In this document: positions 9,814-18,171 of the stretch, one piece after another
Position numbering within the stretch: position 1 is the first letter of the stretch
How the letters are laid out: the number at the start of each line of letters is the position of its first letter
From: an uncultured Alphaproteobacteria bacterium
GTDB lineage: Bacteria; Pseudomonadota; Alphaproteobacteria; HIMB59
Length of the DNA: 48,911 nt
NCBI GenBank assembly: GCA_902621205.1
Contig: CACNLH010000011.1
Span: forward strand, 1 to 48,911
Direction of reading: 5' to 3'
The notes under the pieces: generated by a model
The model's database searches: none
The model's input: only the letters and a program-made list of their open reading frames with translations
What the model was told of the DNA's origin: nothing
Position numbers and translations under genes: made by a program

Positions 9814-9835
9814 ATAAATCTATAAACAGATTTAT
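9814..9835 (+). other. AT-rich stem-loop upstream of the binding-protein gene
   Basis: ATAAATCT and AGATTTAT form an 8-bp inverted repeat around a 6-base loop, 17 bases before the ATG of the BMP binding-protein gene and next to its ribosome-binding site (TTAGGGAA). It sits in the only sizeable gap of the transporter operon. It has no T-tract after it, so it is not a typical terminator. An mRNA processing or stabilising hairpin that raises binding-protein expression is possible. Pure AT stems arise easily by chance in such DNA. Confidence 0.3.
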
Positions 9836-9852
9836 TTATTAGGGAAATTAAA

Positions 9853-10959
9853 ATGAAAAAACAATCATTGGTATTAGTAGTAATTGCAGCCATTGTAGTA
9901 ATCGCAGGCATTTTTTTTATTACTAATCAAAATATACAAAAAGACGTTTCAGATGACCAAAAAAAGATAGGCTTTATTTATATCGGACCACCTGGAGATC
10001 ATGGCTGGACTTATATGCATGATGTTGGGAGACAATACTTAGAGAAAGAGCTTGGTGACTCCGTTTCAACTACTTATATAGAAAATGTACCAGAAAATGC
10101 TGATGCTGTTAGATCAATTAGAAAGCTTGCAGAGTCTGGACATGATTTAATATTTACTACTTCTTTCAACTATATGGACCAAACTTTAGAGGTAGCAAGT
10201 GAATTTCCTGATGTAAAGTTTGAACACGCCACTGGTTTTAAAAGGGCTGATAATGTTTCTACATATTCAGCAAGGTTTTATGAGGGTAGGACAGTTATAG
10301 GTCATATTGCGGGTAAAATGACAGAAACAAATACTATTGGTTATATAGTATCTTTTCCCATTCCTGAGGTTATTAGAGGAATAAATGCATTTTATTTAGC
10401 TGCCTCAAAAGTAAATCCAGATGTTAAGATAAAAATAATTTGGGTATATTCTTGGTACGACCCCGGTAAAGAGGCAGATGCAGCAAATACTCTTATCAAT
10501 CAAGGAGCTGATATTATAGTTCAACACACAGACTCGTATGCACCATGTCAGGCAGCTGAAAAAGCTGGTGTTTTGGCTTTTGGACAAGCTTCAAATCAAG
10601 AGGCATTTTGCCCAAATGCACACATGACAGCAATAGAGGATATTTGGGGCCCATACTATGCAGCTAAAGCACAAGCGGTTGTTGACGGTACATGGTCTTC
10701 CGAAGATACATGGCAAGGGTTTAAGGAAGGTATGGTAGAAATGTCACCATATAATGAAAAACTACTATCATCAGATTTAATAGCTGAAGCAAAAGCGATA
10801 GAAGAGGGAATTGAAAATGGAACTATTCACTCTTTTGAGGGACCTATTTACAATCAAGCTGGAGAGCTAGTTGTTAAAGAGGGCGAAGTTGCTGACGATG
10901 GTATGTTGGCCTCAATGATGTTCTATGTTCAAGGTATAGACGGAGAGGTACCTCAATAG
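9853..10959 (+). CDS. BMP family ABC transporter substrate-binding protein
   Basis: Periplasmic binding protein of the basic membrane protein / PnrA-like family, 368 aa. The N-terminus (MKKQSLVLVVIAAIVVIAGI) is a hydrophobic export segment. No lipobox cysteine is visible, so it may be an uncleaved anchor or a non-lipoprotein signal. The family segment KIGFIYIGPPGDHGWTYMHD follows, with GPPGDHGW marking the ligand pocket edge. Characterised relatives bind purine nucleosides; other BMP proteins bind other small molecules. The purine-type phosphoribosyltransferase directly downstream on the other strand supports nucleoside or nucleobase uptake, by inference. The ribosome-binding site is TTAGGGAAA. 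Its G+C content is slightly higher than neighbours, as is usual for highly expressed binding proteins. Confidence 0.9.
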   Translation: MKKQSLVLVVIAAIVVIAGIFFITNQNIQKDVSDDQKKIGFIYIGPPGDHGWTYMHDVGRQYLEKELGDSVSTTYIENVPENADAVRSIRKLAESGHDLIFTTSFNYMDQTLEVASEFPDVKFEHATGFKRADNVSTYSARFYEGRTVIGHIAGKMTETNTIGYIVSFPIPEVIRGINAFYLAASKVNPDVKIKIIWVYSWYDPGKEADAANTLINQGADIIVQHTDSYAPCQAAEKAGVLAFGQASNQEAFCPNAHMTAIEDIWGPYYAAKAQAVVDGTWSSEDTWQGFKEGMVEMSPYNEKLLSSDLIAEAKAIEEGIENGTIHSFEGPIYNQAGELVVKEGEVADDGMLASMMFYVQGIDGEVPQ

Positions 10960-10973
10960 AATAATATAAATAT

Positions 10974-11399
10974 TTAATCCTGTTCCCAAGGAAAAACAAG
11001 CCAGTCTTTATCTTTAAAATCATATAAATGAAGATCGGCTTGTTTTTTTCCTGAAGTCTTAGCATATAAAACAACAAACTTTGAATTTGGCATCATATCT
11101 TTAACTATTTTTGCCGTGTCACCGCTGTCAACTAAATCATCAATTACAACCAGTTTTTTTTCAGACTTAATTCTTTTAAAAATCTTAATATCGGTATTTT
11201 TTCTCCTATCTGAGTAAGTTTTAAGAGCAATAACATCAATATCCTGAATTCCTAAATAATTAGCAATAATAGATCCTGGTATTAGGCCACCCCTAGATAT
11301 GAGAATTAGTTTTTTAGGTTTATATTTTTTTTTTATTAATTTTGCTAATTTTATACAATCAGTATGTATATCGTGATAGCTTAAAAAAACCTGTTTCAT
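10974..11399 (-). CDS. Purine-type phosphoribosyltransferase (xanthine/hypoxanthine-guanine-like)
   Basis: Type I phosphoribosyltransferase, 141 aa, transferring ribose 5-phosphate from PRPP to a nucleobase. The signature KLVVIDDLVDSGDTAKIV (about residues 77-94) carries the two adjacent acidic residues and the PRPP loop. ILISRGGLIPGSIIANYLGI is the N-terminal strand-loop seen in Gpt-like xanthine-guanine enzymes. It converges with the BMP importer (15-base gap), which fits import followed by salvage. It starts 23 bases from the divergent gene at 11423, so the two promoters must overlap or lie inside coding sequence. Xanthine versus hypoxanthine/guanine specificity is not decided here. Confidence 0.82.
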   Translation of the reverse strand: MKQVFLSYHDIHTDCIKLAKLIKKKYKPKKLILISRGGLIPGSIIANYLGIQDIDVIALKTYSDRRKNTDIKIFKRIKSEKKLVVIDDLVDSGDTAKIVKDMMPNSKFVVLYAKTSGKKQADLHLYDFKDKDWLVFPWEQD

Positions 11400-11422
11400 T
11401 CAAGGATTATAATAAAATTAAA

Positions 11423-12250
11423 ATGAAAAGCAATTTAGCTATATTGAGTTCGGACCAAAAATCAATTGACTTTATAAAAAAAAATAAACTATCAAGCACA
11501 CTTAATCTATACGCTAATAGTTCAAGGAATATTGAGGTAGCACAGATATTTGCTGAGACGCATAATTTTAAAAAATATTATGGTGCTTATGAAGATCTTA
11601 TTAGAGATAAAGGCGTAGATATTGTTTTGAATTTTTTACCATCTGGCATCAAGTTTGAATATATTTATCTTTGTCTAAAAAATAATATTAAAGTTATAAC
11701 TGATTATCCAATTGTAAGTAATTCAAATGACCTGAAACATTATAATAAATTGATCAATTCAAAATTAATTAACAACCTTTTTTTAATTGACGAAACAAAT
11801 ATTAAAAAATTGTACGAGGTTTCATTAAAACAAAACATTATTAATTACACAAAATCATTTCAAAATCTTAATATACTTGAGAATAGCTTATTCAGCAGAG
11901 ATGTATTGTTTGAATTATGCCCTGATCTTTTTTATTTAATTTACAGATATCGTGAAAAAAAAATATCAATTTTTAAATATGAAAAAATTCTTGATAAGAT
12001 TACTAACAAATTATCTAACTTTAATTGCTGTATTGAGATTAATGATAATATAAAAATCAACGTTATACTAACTACTAACTTAGATAACAATTCAAACAAA
12101 TTAGACAAACAAAAGGAATTTTTGCCCAATATGCCAATATATAACCTCAAAGATCTAAATTCTTTTGTAAATTCAAAAAATTCTTTTGAAAAATTATCTA
12201 TTTTTACATATTATCCGTACAAATTATTTCAAGAGGTTCTTTATGAGTGA
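11423..12250 (+). CDS. Divergent Gfo/Idh/MocA-like Rossmann protein
   Basis: Protein of 275 aa whose first half resembles Gfo/Idh/MocA oxidoreductases: YYGAYEDLIRDKGVDIVLNF followed by LPSG and YLCLKNNIKVITDYPI matches the family pattern of a dinucleotide fold, a D-IV-N/P segment and a conserved terminal strand. The usual EKP lysine of that motif is replaced (ITDYPI), and the GxGxxG nucleotide loop is not recognisable (LAILSSDQKS). The C-terminal half is short and rich in Asn, Ile and Leu. This may be a non-catalytic or strongly drifted member. I chose ATG at 11423 because the alternative extension would run into the divergent phosphoribosyltransferase gene. It overlaps the next gene by 8 bases. 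Confidence 0.55.
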   Translation: MKSNLAILSSDQKSIDFIKKNKLSSTLNLYANSSRNIEVAQIFAETHNFKKYYGAYEDLIRDKGVDIVLNFLPSGIKFEYIYLCLKNNIKVITDYPIVSNSNDLKHYNKLINSKLINNLFLIDETNIKKLYEVSLKQNIINYTKSFQNLNILENSLFSRDVLFELCPDLFYLIYRYREKKISIFKYEKILDKITNKLSNFNCCIEINDNIKINVILTTNLDNNSNKLDKQKEFLPNMPIYNLKDLNSFVNSKNSFEKLSIFTYYPYKLFQEVLYE

Positions 12251-12545
12251 AAATATTACATTCGCAGTATCAGGTTCTGAAACTTACTATCACAAGGATT
12301 GGTTAAAATCTAAAGGTTTTAAATGGGTTGCATCATCAAAAAAATGGGAAAAACTAAATATATTAGAGATTGATGCAGATCAATTATCAGAATATTGCAG
12401 AGAGTTCGGACTCTATTATGAAAGATCAGATAAAGGTATGCCAAAATTTGACTACGAGAATTATTTATGGGATGGCAACATCCCAGATAAATCTATTTGG
12501 TATGAAGAAAAGAGTCTTCCAAATTCAACAAACAAAGAAGATTAG
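12243..12545 (+). CDS. Small DUF5710-like protein
   Basis: Hypothetical soluble protein of 100 aa. The start at 12243 is supported by an AGAGG ribosome-binding site six bases upstream. The segment YYHKDWLKSKGFKWVASSKK followed by WEKL resembles the DUF5710-type pattern in which a charged helix precedes a G-F/Y-K-W-x(5)-K-x-W turn; such modules occur in DNA-processing proteins and as stand-alone small proteins. The C-terminus is acidic and ends in a low-complexity tail. No catalytic motif is visible. It overlaps the upstream Gfo/Idh/MocA-like gene by 8 bases, and its stop overlaps the tail of a candidate small ORF on the opposite strand. Confidence 0.6.
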   Translation: MSENITFAVSGSETYYHKDWLKSKGFKWVASSKKWEKLNILEIDADQLSEYCREFGLYYERSDKGMPKFDYENYLWDGNIPDKSIWYEEKSLPNSTNKED

Positions 12546-12631
12546 TGAATTAAAACTGAAAATATCCCATAAAAAAAGAAGATCAAAGCTACTACTAAAG
12601 CAAAATAATACGGTGCTTTGTTTCTGTTCAT
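12542..12631 (-). CDS. Candidate 29-residue single-pass membrane protein
   Basis: A short ORF on the minus strand fills the gap between two + strand genes. It encodes a basic N-terminus (MNRNKAPYY), one hydrophobic helix (FALVVALIFFFYGIFSV) and ends in LIH, which is the profile of a small inner-membrane protein with N-terminus in the cytoplasm. An in-frame ATG at 12643 would add MASF. No strong ribosome-binding site is visible for either start; TTGGTAATA precedes the longer one. The gap would otherwise be unexplained (88 bases). It could be an accident of AT-rich sequence, but the charge and helix arrangement and a clean stop argue for a real gene. Confidence 0.45.
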   Translation of the reverse strand: MNRNKAPYYFALVVALIFFFYGIFSVLIH

Positions 12632-12633
12632 AA

Positions 12634-13776
12634 ATGAAGCCATTATTACCAAATACTTATGTACTTAACAATAAATATCTACAATCAATTATTTCACCTA
12701 GCACAGATATCATTGACTATAATTTTAGCTTTGATCAGATCCATAAGCTCAACCTTTTACAAATTCTAAGGCCTGATATTTATTTTAATAAGAGTCTTTC
12801 TGATAATGAATTTTTTGATTTATCAAAGAAATATTACCAAAGACTTATCGATGAAAAAATTATATATAAATCTGAAAATGAATATTTTTTATATAGAATA
12901 GACTCTGACGGTCATTCGCAAACAGGGTTAATTTCCTTGTTAAATATACAAGACTACATAAATAGAAATATAAAGCCTCATGAAAAAATTTTAGTCAGTA
13001 AAGGCAAAGAAAGAGCTGATCAATTATCTAAAGTAAAATTTCAATTGTCACCTATTTACCTTTTTTACGATGATGAAAATATAGATTTAAACCTTGATAT
13101 TCATCATGATAAAAAACCACTAATAAAGTTTAAATCTGGTAAGTACACTCACTCAATTTACAAGACTAACACCGATTTCACTGGTATTAACTTTAAGGAA
13201 CTTTTTGTTGCAGATGGCCATCATAGAATAGAGGGCTTTGCTCAATTAGATGTTAATAAAGATACTAAATTTCTATCTATTGTTTTTCCAAAATCTAAAT
13301 GTTTAAACCTAGCCTATAATAGAAGTGTTAAATTTCCAGATGCCTACAATAAGGATTCGTTCATATCTGATTTAAAAACATATTTTCATGTTGAAGAGCT
13401 AAAATATCATGAGAAGATAGACCGCTTTTTTGTAATCTATTATCAGGGTAAATTTTTTAAAATAGATTTGAAAAACGATTTCTCCACAAATGGCGCTGAC
13501 TGTATTGATTTTGGTGAGTTTGTCTTGAAGGAAATATTGAATATTCAGGACGAAACTAATGATCAAAGGGTCGAATTCGTCCCACCCTCATTAGGCACTG
13601 ATTATTTGATTAATCAAGTTGATACGGGTATAACAGATTTATCGACATTAATGAGACCAGTTAGCATGGATTTAGTGATAGAATACTCTAAAAATTTGAA
13701 ATTTATGCCACCTAAAGCTACCTGGTTTGAACCCAAACCACTAGATGGTTTATTTTTTTACAAAATTATTGAATAG
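12634..13776 (+). CDS. DUF1015 family protein (serine-operon associated)
   Basis: Protein of 380 aa matching the DUF1015 family: LQILRPDIYF near the N-terminus, SPIYLFYDD in the middle and the family hallmark FVADGHHRIEGFAQL (about residues 190-204), whose Asp-Gly-His-His-Arg is the most conserved patch. A late segment, EFVPPSLGTDYLINQVDTGI, aligns with the C-terminal half of the family. The biochemical function is unknown. Members are frequently next to serC and serA, as here (29 bases upstream of serC), which suggests a role tied to serine or phosphohydroxypyruvate metabolism. That link is inference from context. Confidence 0.82.
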   Translation: MKPLLPNTYVLNNKYLQSIISPSTDIIDYNFSFDQIHKLNLLQILRPDIYFNKSLSDNEFFDLSKKYYQRLIDEKIIYKSENEYFLYRIDSDGHSQTGLISLLNIQDYINRNIKPHEKILVSKGKERADQLSKVKFQLSPIYLFYDDENIDLNLDIHHDKKPLIKFKSGKYTHSIYKTNTDFTGINFKELFVADGHHRIEGFAQLDVNKDTKFLSIVFPKSKCLNLAYNRSVKFPDAYNKDSFISDLKTYFHVEELKYHEKIDRFFVIYYQGKFFKIDLKNDFSTNGADCIDFGEFVLKEILNIQDETNDQRVEFVPPSLGTDYLINQVDTGITDLSTLMRPVSMDLVIEYSKNLKFMPPKATWFEPKPLDGLFFYKIIE

Positions 13777-13805
13777 TTTACAAAAGCTAAGGAGAGATAT
13801 TAATT

Positions 13806-14966
13806 ATGCAAAAACCTACCATTAAACCAAATCATCCATTTTTTTCCTCGGGACCTTGTTCCAAAAGGCCTGGATGGAAGTTAGAAGCTTTAAACGATGC
13901 CGTTTTAGGTAGATCACACAGAGCAAAAAGCGGTAAGGCAAAACTCAATGAAGTAATTGTTAAATCGAAGCAAGTTTTAGAGTTACCAGATGATTATTTA
14001 GTAGGTATCGTTCCTGCCTCTGATACTGGGGCAATAGAAATGGCTATGTGGAGCCTTCTAGGTTTAAAAGATGTAGAAGTATGTGGTTGGGAAACTTTTG
14101 GTCTAACATGGGTAAAGGATATCACAAAACAGTTAAAATTAGAGAATGTAACAGTTCATAAAACTGATAACTATGGCGAACTCCCTGATTTATCAAAAGT
14201 AAATTTTGATAATGATGTTGTTTTTACATGGAATGGCACTACTTCAGGTGTATGCATTCCCAACGCAGATTGGATACCAGATAATAGATTAGGTTTGTCA
14301 ATTTGTGATGCTACATCAGCAGTTTTTGCTATGGATATGGATTTTAAAAAATTAGATGTTGTGACTTGGTCATGGCAAAAAGTTTTGGGAGGAGAGGCTG
14401 CACACGGTATGATTGCTCTATCACCAAGGGCAGTTGAAAGACTTGAAACTTATGAGCCACCTTGGCCAATGCCTAAAATTTTTCAATTAGCTAAAAACAA
14501 GAAGTTTTCCAAAGAAATTTTTGAAGGAGCTACTATAAATACTCCCTCCTTGCTCGCTGCAGAAGATGCATTGGATGCTTTGAACTGGTGTATTGAAATA
14601 GGTGGACAAAAAGAATTAATATCTAGATCAAGAAAAAATCTACAAGTCATTAAGGACTGGATTGATCAGAGAGATTGGGTAGAGTTTTTAGCTGTTGACC
14701 CACATACATATTCTTCAACTAGTATATGTTTTAAGTTTACACATCCTGACTTTGTAGCTTTAGATAGTGATAATCAAAAAAAACTTGTGAAAGAAATATG
14801 CTCTACATTAGAGAAAGAGGACGCTGGGTACGACATTAATGCATATAAAGATGCACCAGCAGGCATAAGAATTTGGGGAGGTGCAACTGTTGAAGCATCT
14901 GACATTGAAAAAGTTTTACCATGGATTGAATGGTCATTTTTTGAAACAATGGGAAGGTATAAATAA
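13806..14966 (+). CDS. serC: Phosphoserine aminotransferase SerC
   Basis: PLP enzyme converting 3-phosphohydroxypyruvate and glutamate to phosphoserine and 2-oxoglutarate, the second step of serine synthesis. At 386 aa it is of the alphaproteobacterial/archaeal-like type rather than the E. coli type. Visible features are [16 protein letters not shown] at the N-terminus, [20 protein letters not shown], and the PLP-lysine segment [20 protein letters not shown] good ribosome-binding site (AAGGAGAG) precedes ATG 13806. The stop overlaps the serA start by one base (TAATG), so the two are translationally coupled. Confidence 0.95.
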   Translation: MQKPTIKPNHPFFSSGPCSKRPGWKLEALNDAVLGRSHRAKSGKAKLNEVIVKSKQVLELPDDYLVGIVPASDTGAIEMAMWSLLGLKDVEVCGWETFGLTWVKDITKQLKLENVTVHKTDNYGELPDLSKVNFDNDVVFTWNGTTSGVCIPNADWIPDNRLGLSICDATSAVFAMDMDFKKLDVVTWSWQKVLGGEAAHGMIALSPRAVERLETYEPPWPMPKIFQLAKNKKFSKEIFEGATINTPSLLAAEDALDALNWCIEIGGQKELISRSRKNLQVIKDWIDQRDWVEFLAVDPHTYSSTSICFKFTHPDFVALDSDNQKKLVKEICSTLEKEDAGYDINAYKDAPAGIRIWGGATVEASDIEKVLPWIEWSFFETMGRYK

Positions 14967-15907
14967 TGAAAATCTTAATTTCTGATAAGATGAGTGATAA
15001 GGTAGAAGATGTCTTAAAGTCAAAACAAATTGATTATGATATCAAAACTGGGATGTCTCCTGAGGAACTCAAAGTTGTGATTGATCAATATGATGGCATT
15101 TTAATAAGATCTGCAACTAAACTGTCATCTGATATTCTCGCTGATTGTAAAAACCTCAAAGTTATAGGTAGGGCTGGAGTTGGAGTTGATAACGTTGACT
15201 TAGATCAAGCAACTAAAAATCGAATTCTTGTGATGAATACACCTCTTGGAAACTTAGAGGCAACAGCAGAGTTAACTATCGGTTTAATGTTTTCAATTAT
15301 GAGAAATATTCATTTAGCTAACGACTCAACTCATCAAGGAAAGTGGGAAAAACCTAAGTTTATTGGAACTGAACTAAGAGGAAAAATACTTGGTATCGTA
15401 GGCTATGGAAACATAGGTCAAAGAGTTGCTGAAATATGCTCAACAATTGGAATGAAAATTATAACTAATTCCAAATCAGCAAGCGATGATGATTTGTCAA
15501 AATTTGATGTAAAAAAAGTTTCAACTGAACAATTAATTAAGGAGTCTGATATTATTTCTCTTCATACAAAATTAAATGATGAGACTAAATATATGATTAA
15601 CAAAGAAACCTTATCTACAATGAAACCTTCATCTGTGATTATAAATTGTGCTAGGGGTGGTCTGATTAATGAGACTGATTTAAAAGATGCACTCAATAAT
15701 GAGACTATTGCAGGTGCTGCTATTGATGTTTATGAAAATGAACCTGCAACTGATAATGTAATGTTTGGAGCTAAAAATTTACTACTCACACCTCATTTAG
15801 GAGCATCTTCGAAAGAAGCACAATCTAATGTAGCAATTGACGTAGCAAATCAAGTAGCTGATTTTTTAAAAGAAAACAAGATTGTAAATAACGTTAACTC
15901 TTTTTAA
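14966..15907 (+). CDS. serA: D-3-phosphoglycerate dehydrogenase, short ACT-less form
   Basis: NAD-dependent 2-hydroxyacid dehydrogenase, 313 aa, oxidising 3-phosphoglycerate to phosphohydroxypyruvate, the first step of serine synthesis. The nucleotide loop is GIVGYGNIGQRVAEI. Catalytic residues are the Arg in INCARGGLINE, the Glu in VYENEP and the His in LTPHLGASSKEA. The protein ends straight after the catalytic core, without the ACT and intervening domains that give E. coli (410 aa) and many alphaproteobacterial (about 525 aa) enzymes serine feedback control. Position next to serC supports the assignment over a generic 2-hydroxyacid dehydrogenase. Its 3' end overlaps the convergent Nudix gene by 14 bases. 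Confidence 0.9.
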   Translation: MKILISDKMSDKVEDVLKSKQIDYDIKTGMSPEELKVVIDQYDGILIRSATKLSSDILADCKNLKVIGRAGVGVDNVDLDQATKNRILVMNTPLGNLEATAELTIGLMFSIMRNIHLANDSTHQGKWEKPKFIGTELRGKILGIVGYGNIGQRVAEICSTIGMKIITNSKSASDDDLSKFDVKKVSTEQLIKESDIISLHTKLNDETKYMINKETLSTMKPSSVIINCARGGLINETDLKDALNNETIAGAAIDVYENEPATDNVMFGAKNLLLTPHLGASSKEAQSNVAIDVANQVADFLKENKIVNNVNSF

Positions 15908-16469
15908 ATTTTTTAAAATACTCATAAATAGAAATTTTTGTCAAGACGTTTTGTATAGATTTACTATCATTAATTTTTTTTAATTCAGCATGACTTAATT
16001 TAAAAATTTTTATTTCTTCATTTTCATTTCTATTATAAAGAGTTTTTAGCTTAATTTTCTCTACCTCTGCATAATAAACATGAACGATCTCATCTGAGTA
16101 TCCTGGTACTGGACAGTAAGAGGTTAATTTTAAAATTTTTTTTGTTTTTACTCCTATTTCTTCTTTGATTTCTCTTTTTAAAGCACTAATTAGTGACTCA
16201 CCTTTATCTACTAATCCCCCTACAATTTCATATTTTAATGTTTTATTTCTTACAAAGTAAAATGGTCTAAATTGTTTGATCAAGTAAAATTTTTTCTCTT
16301 CAGTGCTAAAACAAAGAGCAAATACTACATCTCCGACATTTAGTATTTCTCTAAAAATCTTATAAGGTTTTATTTTCTTGTTGTAACTGTGAACTAAAAA
16401 TTGATACTTCCAAAATTTGAAAAAGCTGTTTGATATAAGTAATTTTTTAATTTTAGTTACTTTTTGCAT
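15894..16469 (-). CDS. Nudix hydrolase (ADP-ribose pyrophosphatase-like)
   Basis: Hydrolase of nucleoside diphosphates linked to another moiety, 191 aa. The Nudix box is complete: GGLVDKGESLISALKREIKE then EIG, matching GX5EX7REUXEEXGU with its metal-binding glutamates. The upstream segment with FYLIKQFRPFYF resembles the RQYR-type substrate region of NudF/ADP-ribose pyrophosphatases, and PVPGYSDEIVHVYYA fits the same family. The exact substrate is unproven. It is convergent with serA and divergent from tRNA-Pro, transcribed alone. Confidence 0.82.
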   Translation of the reverse strand: MQKVTKIKKLLISNSFFKFWKYQFLVHSYNKKIKPYKIFREILNVGDVVFALCFSTEEKKFYLIKQFRPFYFVRNKTLKYEIVGGLVDKGESLISALKREIKEEIGVKTKKILKLTSYCPVPGYSDEIVHVYYAEVEKIKLKTLYNRNENEEIKIFKLSHAELKKINDSKSIQNVLTKISIYEYFKKFKKS

Positions 16470-16521
16470 AAGATTTAACTGTTTGACTATTTATAAGACA
16501 AAAGTATATATATTCAATACT

Positions 16522-16598
<77 letters not shown>

Positions 16599-16604
16599 AA
16601 AAAA

Positions 16605-16913
16605 ATGAAAAAAGTCACAATCAAGCGTCCTTCAAAAACTAATATGCAATCAGGCTTAAAAAAAACTAAGATGTGGATAATTGAGTTTGAGTTTGATCCT
16701 AGCCTTCAAAAGGATGTATTAATGGGATGGAATAGCTCAAAAAACACAACTAAACAATTAAAATTAAACTTTGACAGTCTAGATGACGCTATTTTATGGT
16801 GTCAAAAGAACTCATATCAATTCAGGGTTGTTGATCAAACTCATAAACAAGTAAAACCAAAGAGTTATGCCAGTAATTTCTCAAATACAAGAAAAACTTC
16901 TTGGACACATTAG
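16605..16913 (+). CDS. NADH dehydrogenase accessory subunit, NDUFS4-like (ETC complex I subunit)
   Basis: Protein of 102 aa matching the NDUFS4 / ETC complex I conserved-region family, an accessory subunit of respiratory complex I in mitochondria and alphaproteobacteria. Features in order: VTIKRPSKTNMQSGLKKTKM, then WIIEFEF, the core LMGWNSSKNTTKQLKLNF, a DDAILWCQKN helix and a basic C-terminus with YASNFSNTRKTSWTH. The R/K-P-x(3)-MQSG, MGWxSSxDTxxQ and FDSxxxAI pattern is diagnostic. It starts 6 bases after tRNA-Pro, an adjacency often seen in alphaproteobacteria. It acts on the cytoplasmic arm of complex I. Its presence is a strong taxonomic hint. Confidence 0.9.
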   Translation: MKKVTIKRPSKTNMQSGLKKTKMWIIEFEFDPSLQKDVLMGWNSSKNTTKQLKLNFDSLDDAILWCQKNSYQFRVVDQTHKQVKPKSYASNFSNTRKTSWTH

Positions 16914-16937
16914 TAATTAAATATTCATTTTTCTAAA

Positions 16938-16943
16938 TATAAT
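16938..16943 (+). promoter_or_regulatory. Possible -10 element for the branched-chain-type binding-protein gene
   Basis: A perfect TATAAT lies 44 bases upstream of the ATG at 16987, in the 73-base gap after the NDUFS4-like gene. No convincing -35 hexamer lies 16-18 bases upstream. The gene has a strong ribosome-binding site (AAGGGGGAAAG) and probably its own promoter, but TATAAT is common by chance in such AT-rich DNA. Confidence 0.3.
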
Positions 16944-16986
16944 ACTATTATCACAGCATAATTATTAATTAATAAGGGGGAAAGAA

Positions 16987-18162
16987 ATGATTAAGTTCAT
17001 TACTACTCTGCTTGCTTTATTTATGTTTAGCACGTCATACGCTAAAGAGGTTAAAGTTGGCATTATTTTAGGTTTTACAGGACCTATTGAATCATTAACA
17101 CCAGGTATGGCTGCAGGAGCTGAACTAGCTTTTAATGAGGCCTCAGACTCTGGTGCATTATTAGGTGGTTCAACTGTTAGTTCTATTAGAGCTGACTCTA
17201 CATGTATTGACTCAGCAGCAGCAGCATCTGCAGCTGAATTTTTAATATCACAAGGTGTAACAGCCATTATGGGCGCGGATTGTTCTGGAGTTACAGGTGC
17301 AGTGCTTTCAAATGTAGCTGTTCCAAATGGTGTACCAATGATTTCACCATCTGCTACATCACCCGCTCTAACAACAGCAGAAGATGATGGTTTGTTTTTT
17401 AGAACAGCTCCATCTGATGCCAGAGGTGGAGAAGTATTAGCTGATATTACAAGTGACAGAGGTATTTCTAGTGTTGCAATTACTTATGTTAATACAGACT
17501 ATGGTGTTGGTTTAGCTGATGTATACGAAGCAGCAGCAATTGCCAGAGGTATTGAAGTTACTGCTAAAACAGCTCACGAAGGTGATAAAGCTGACTATAG
17601 TGCTGAAGTAGGTGTTCTTTCATCTGCTGGTGGTGACGCATTAGTAGTAATTGGTTACCTAGATCAAGGTGGAAATCAAATAATTCAAGGTTCATTAGAT
17701 ACAGGAGCTTTTGATACTTTTGTTCTATCTGACGGGATGATCGGTGAATCATTAACAGACACATTTGGTTCTGACCTAGATGGTTCTTTCGGATCTATGC
17801 CTGGTTCTTTAGGAGCTGGAGCTATGAAGTTTAAAGCGTATGCTGAAGCTAATGGTGTTGACCCATCAGTCTATGTTGGAGAGTCATATGACGCTGCTGC
17901 TTTAATTATGCTTGCGATGTGTAAAGGTGGATCAGATGATAGCGCAACTGTAGCAGCAAATGTTATGGATGTAGCCAACGGCCCTGGTACAAAGATTTAT
18001 GCTGGAGAGCTAAAAAAAGGTCTTGAGCTAGCTTGTGCAGGATTTGCAGTTGACTATGACGGTGCAACTGATGTTAACTTTACAGAAGTTGGTGAAGCGT
18101 TCGGAGCATTCCTTGAAAAAGGAATTGAGGGCGGTAAGTTTACCGACGTTGCTCAAAGATAA
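16987..18162 (+). CDS. Branched-chain amino acid-type ABC transporter substrate-binding protein
   Basis: Periplasmic binding protein of the Peripla_BP_6 (LivJ/LivK-like) family, 391 aa. A cleavable signal peptide (MIKFITTLLALFMFSTSYA) precedes KEVKVGIILGFTGPIESLTP, the usual first strand and ligand loop. Further family segments include GADCSGVTGAVLSNVAVPNG and PMISPSATSPALT. The protein is rich in Ala, Gly, Ser and Asp and its codons are less AT-biased than its neighbours, as expected for an abundant periplasmic protein. A very strong ribosome-binding site (AAGGGGGAAAG) supports high expression. It converges with livGFHM across a shared terminator, so it is almost certainly the binding protein of that importer. 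The ligand could be branched-chain amino acids or another amino acid or amide. Confidence 0.9.
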   Translation: MIKFITTLLALFMFSTSYAKEVKVGIILGFTGPIESLTPGMAAGAELAFNEASDSGALLGGSTVSSIRADSTCIDSAAAASAAEFLISQGVTAIMGADCSGVTGAVLSNVAVPNGVPMISPSATSPALTTAEDDGLFFRTAPSDARGGEVLADITSDRGISSVAITYVNTDYGVGLADVYEAAAIARGIEVTAKTAHEGDKADYSAEVGVLSSAGGDALVVIGYLDQGGNQIIQGSLDTGAFDTFVLSDGMIGESLTDTFGSDLDGSFGSMPGSLGAGAMKFKAYAEANGVDPSVYVGESYDAAALIMLAMCKGGSDDSATVAANVMDVANGPGTKIYAGELKKGLELACAGFAVDYDGATDVNFTEVGEAFGAFLEKGIEGGKFTDVAQR

Positions 18163-18171
18163 TATTTTAAA

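Noticed and set aside
12370-12633. 87-codon plus-strand ORF overlapping the DUF5710-like gene
   Set aside because: It is out of frame with the better-supported gene at 12243, has no ribosome-binding site and ends in a low-complexity basic stretch.
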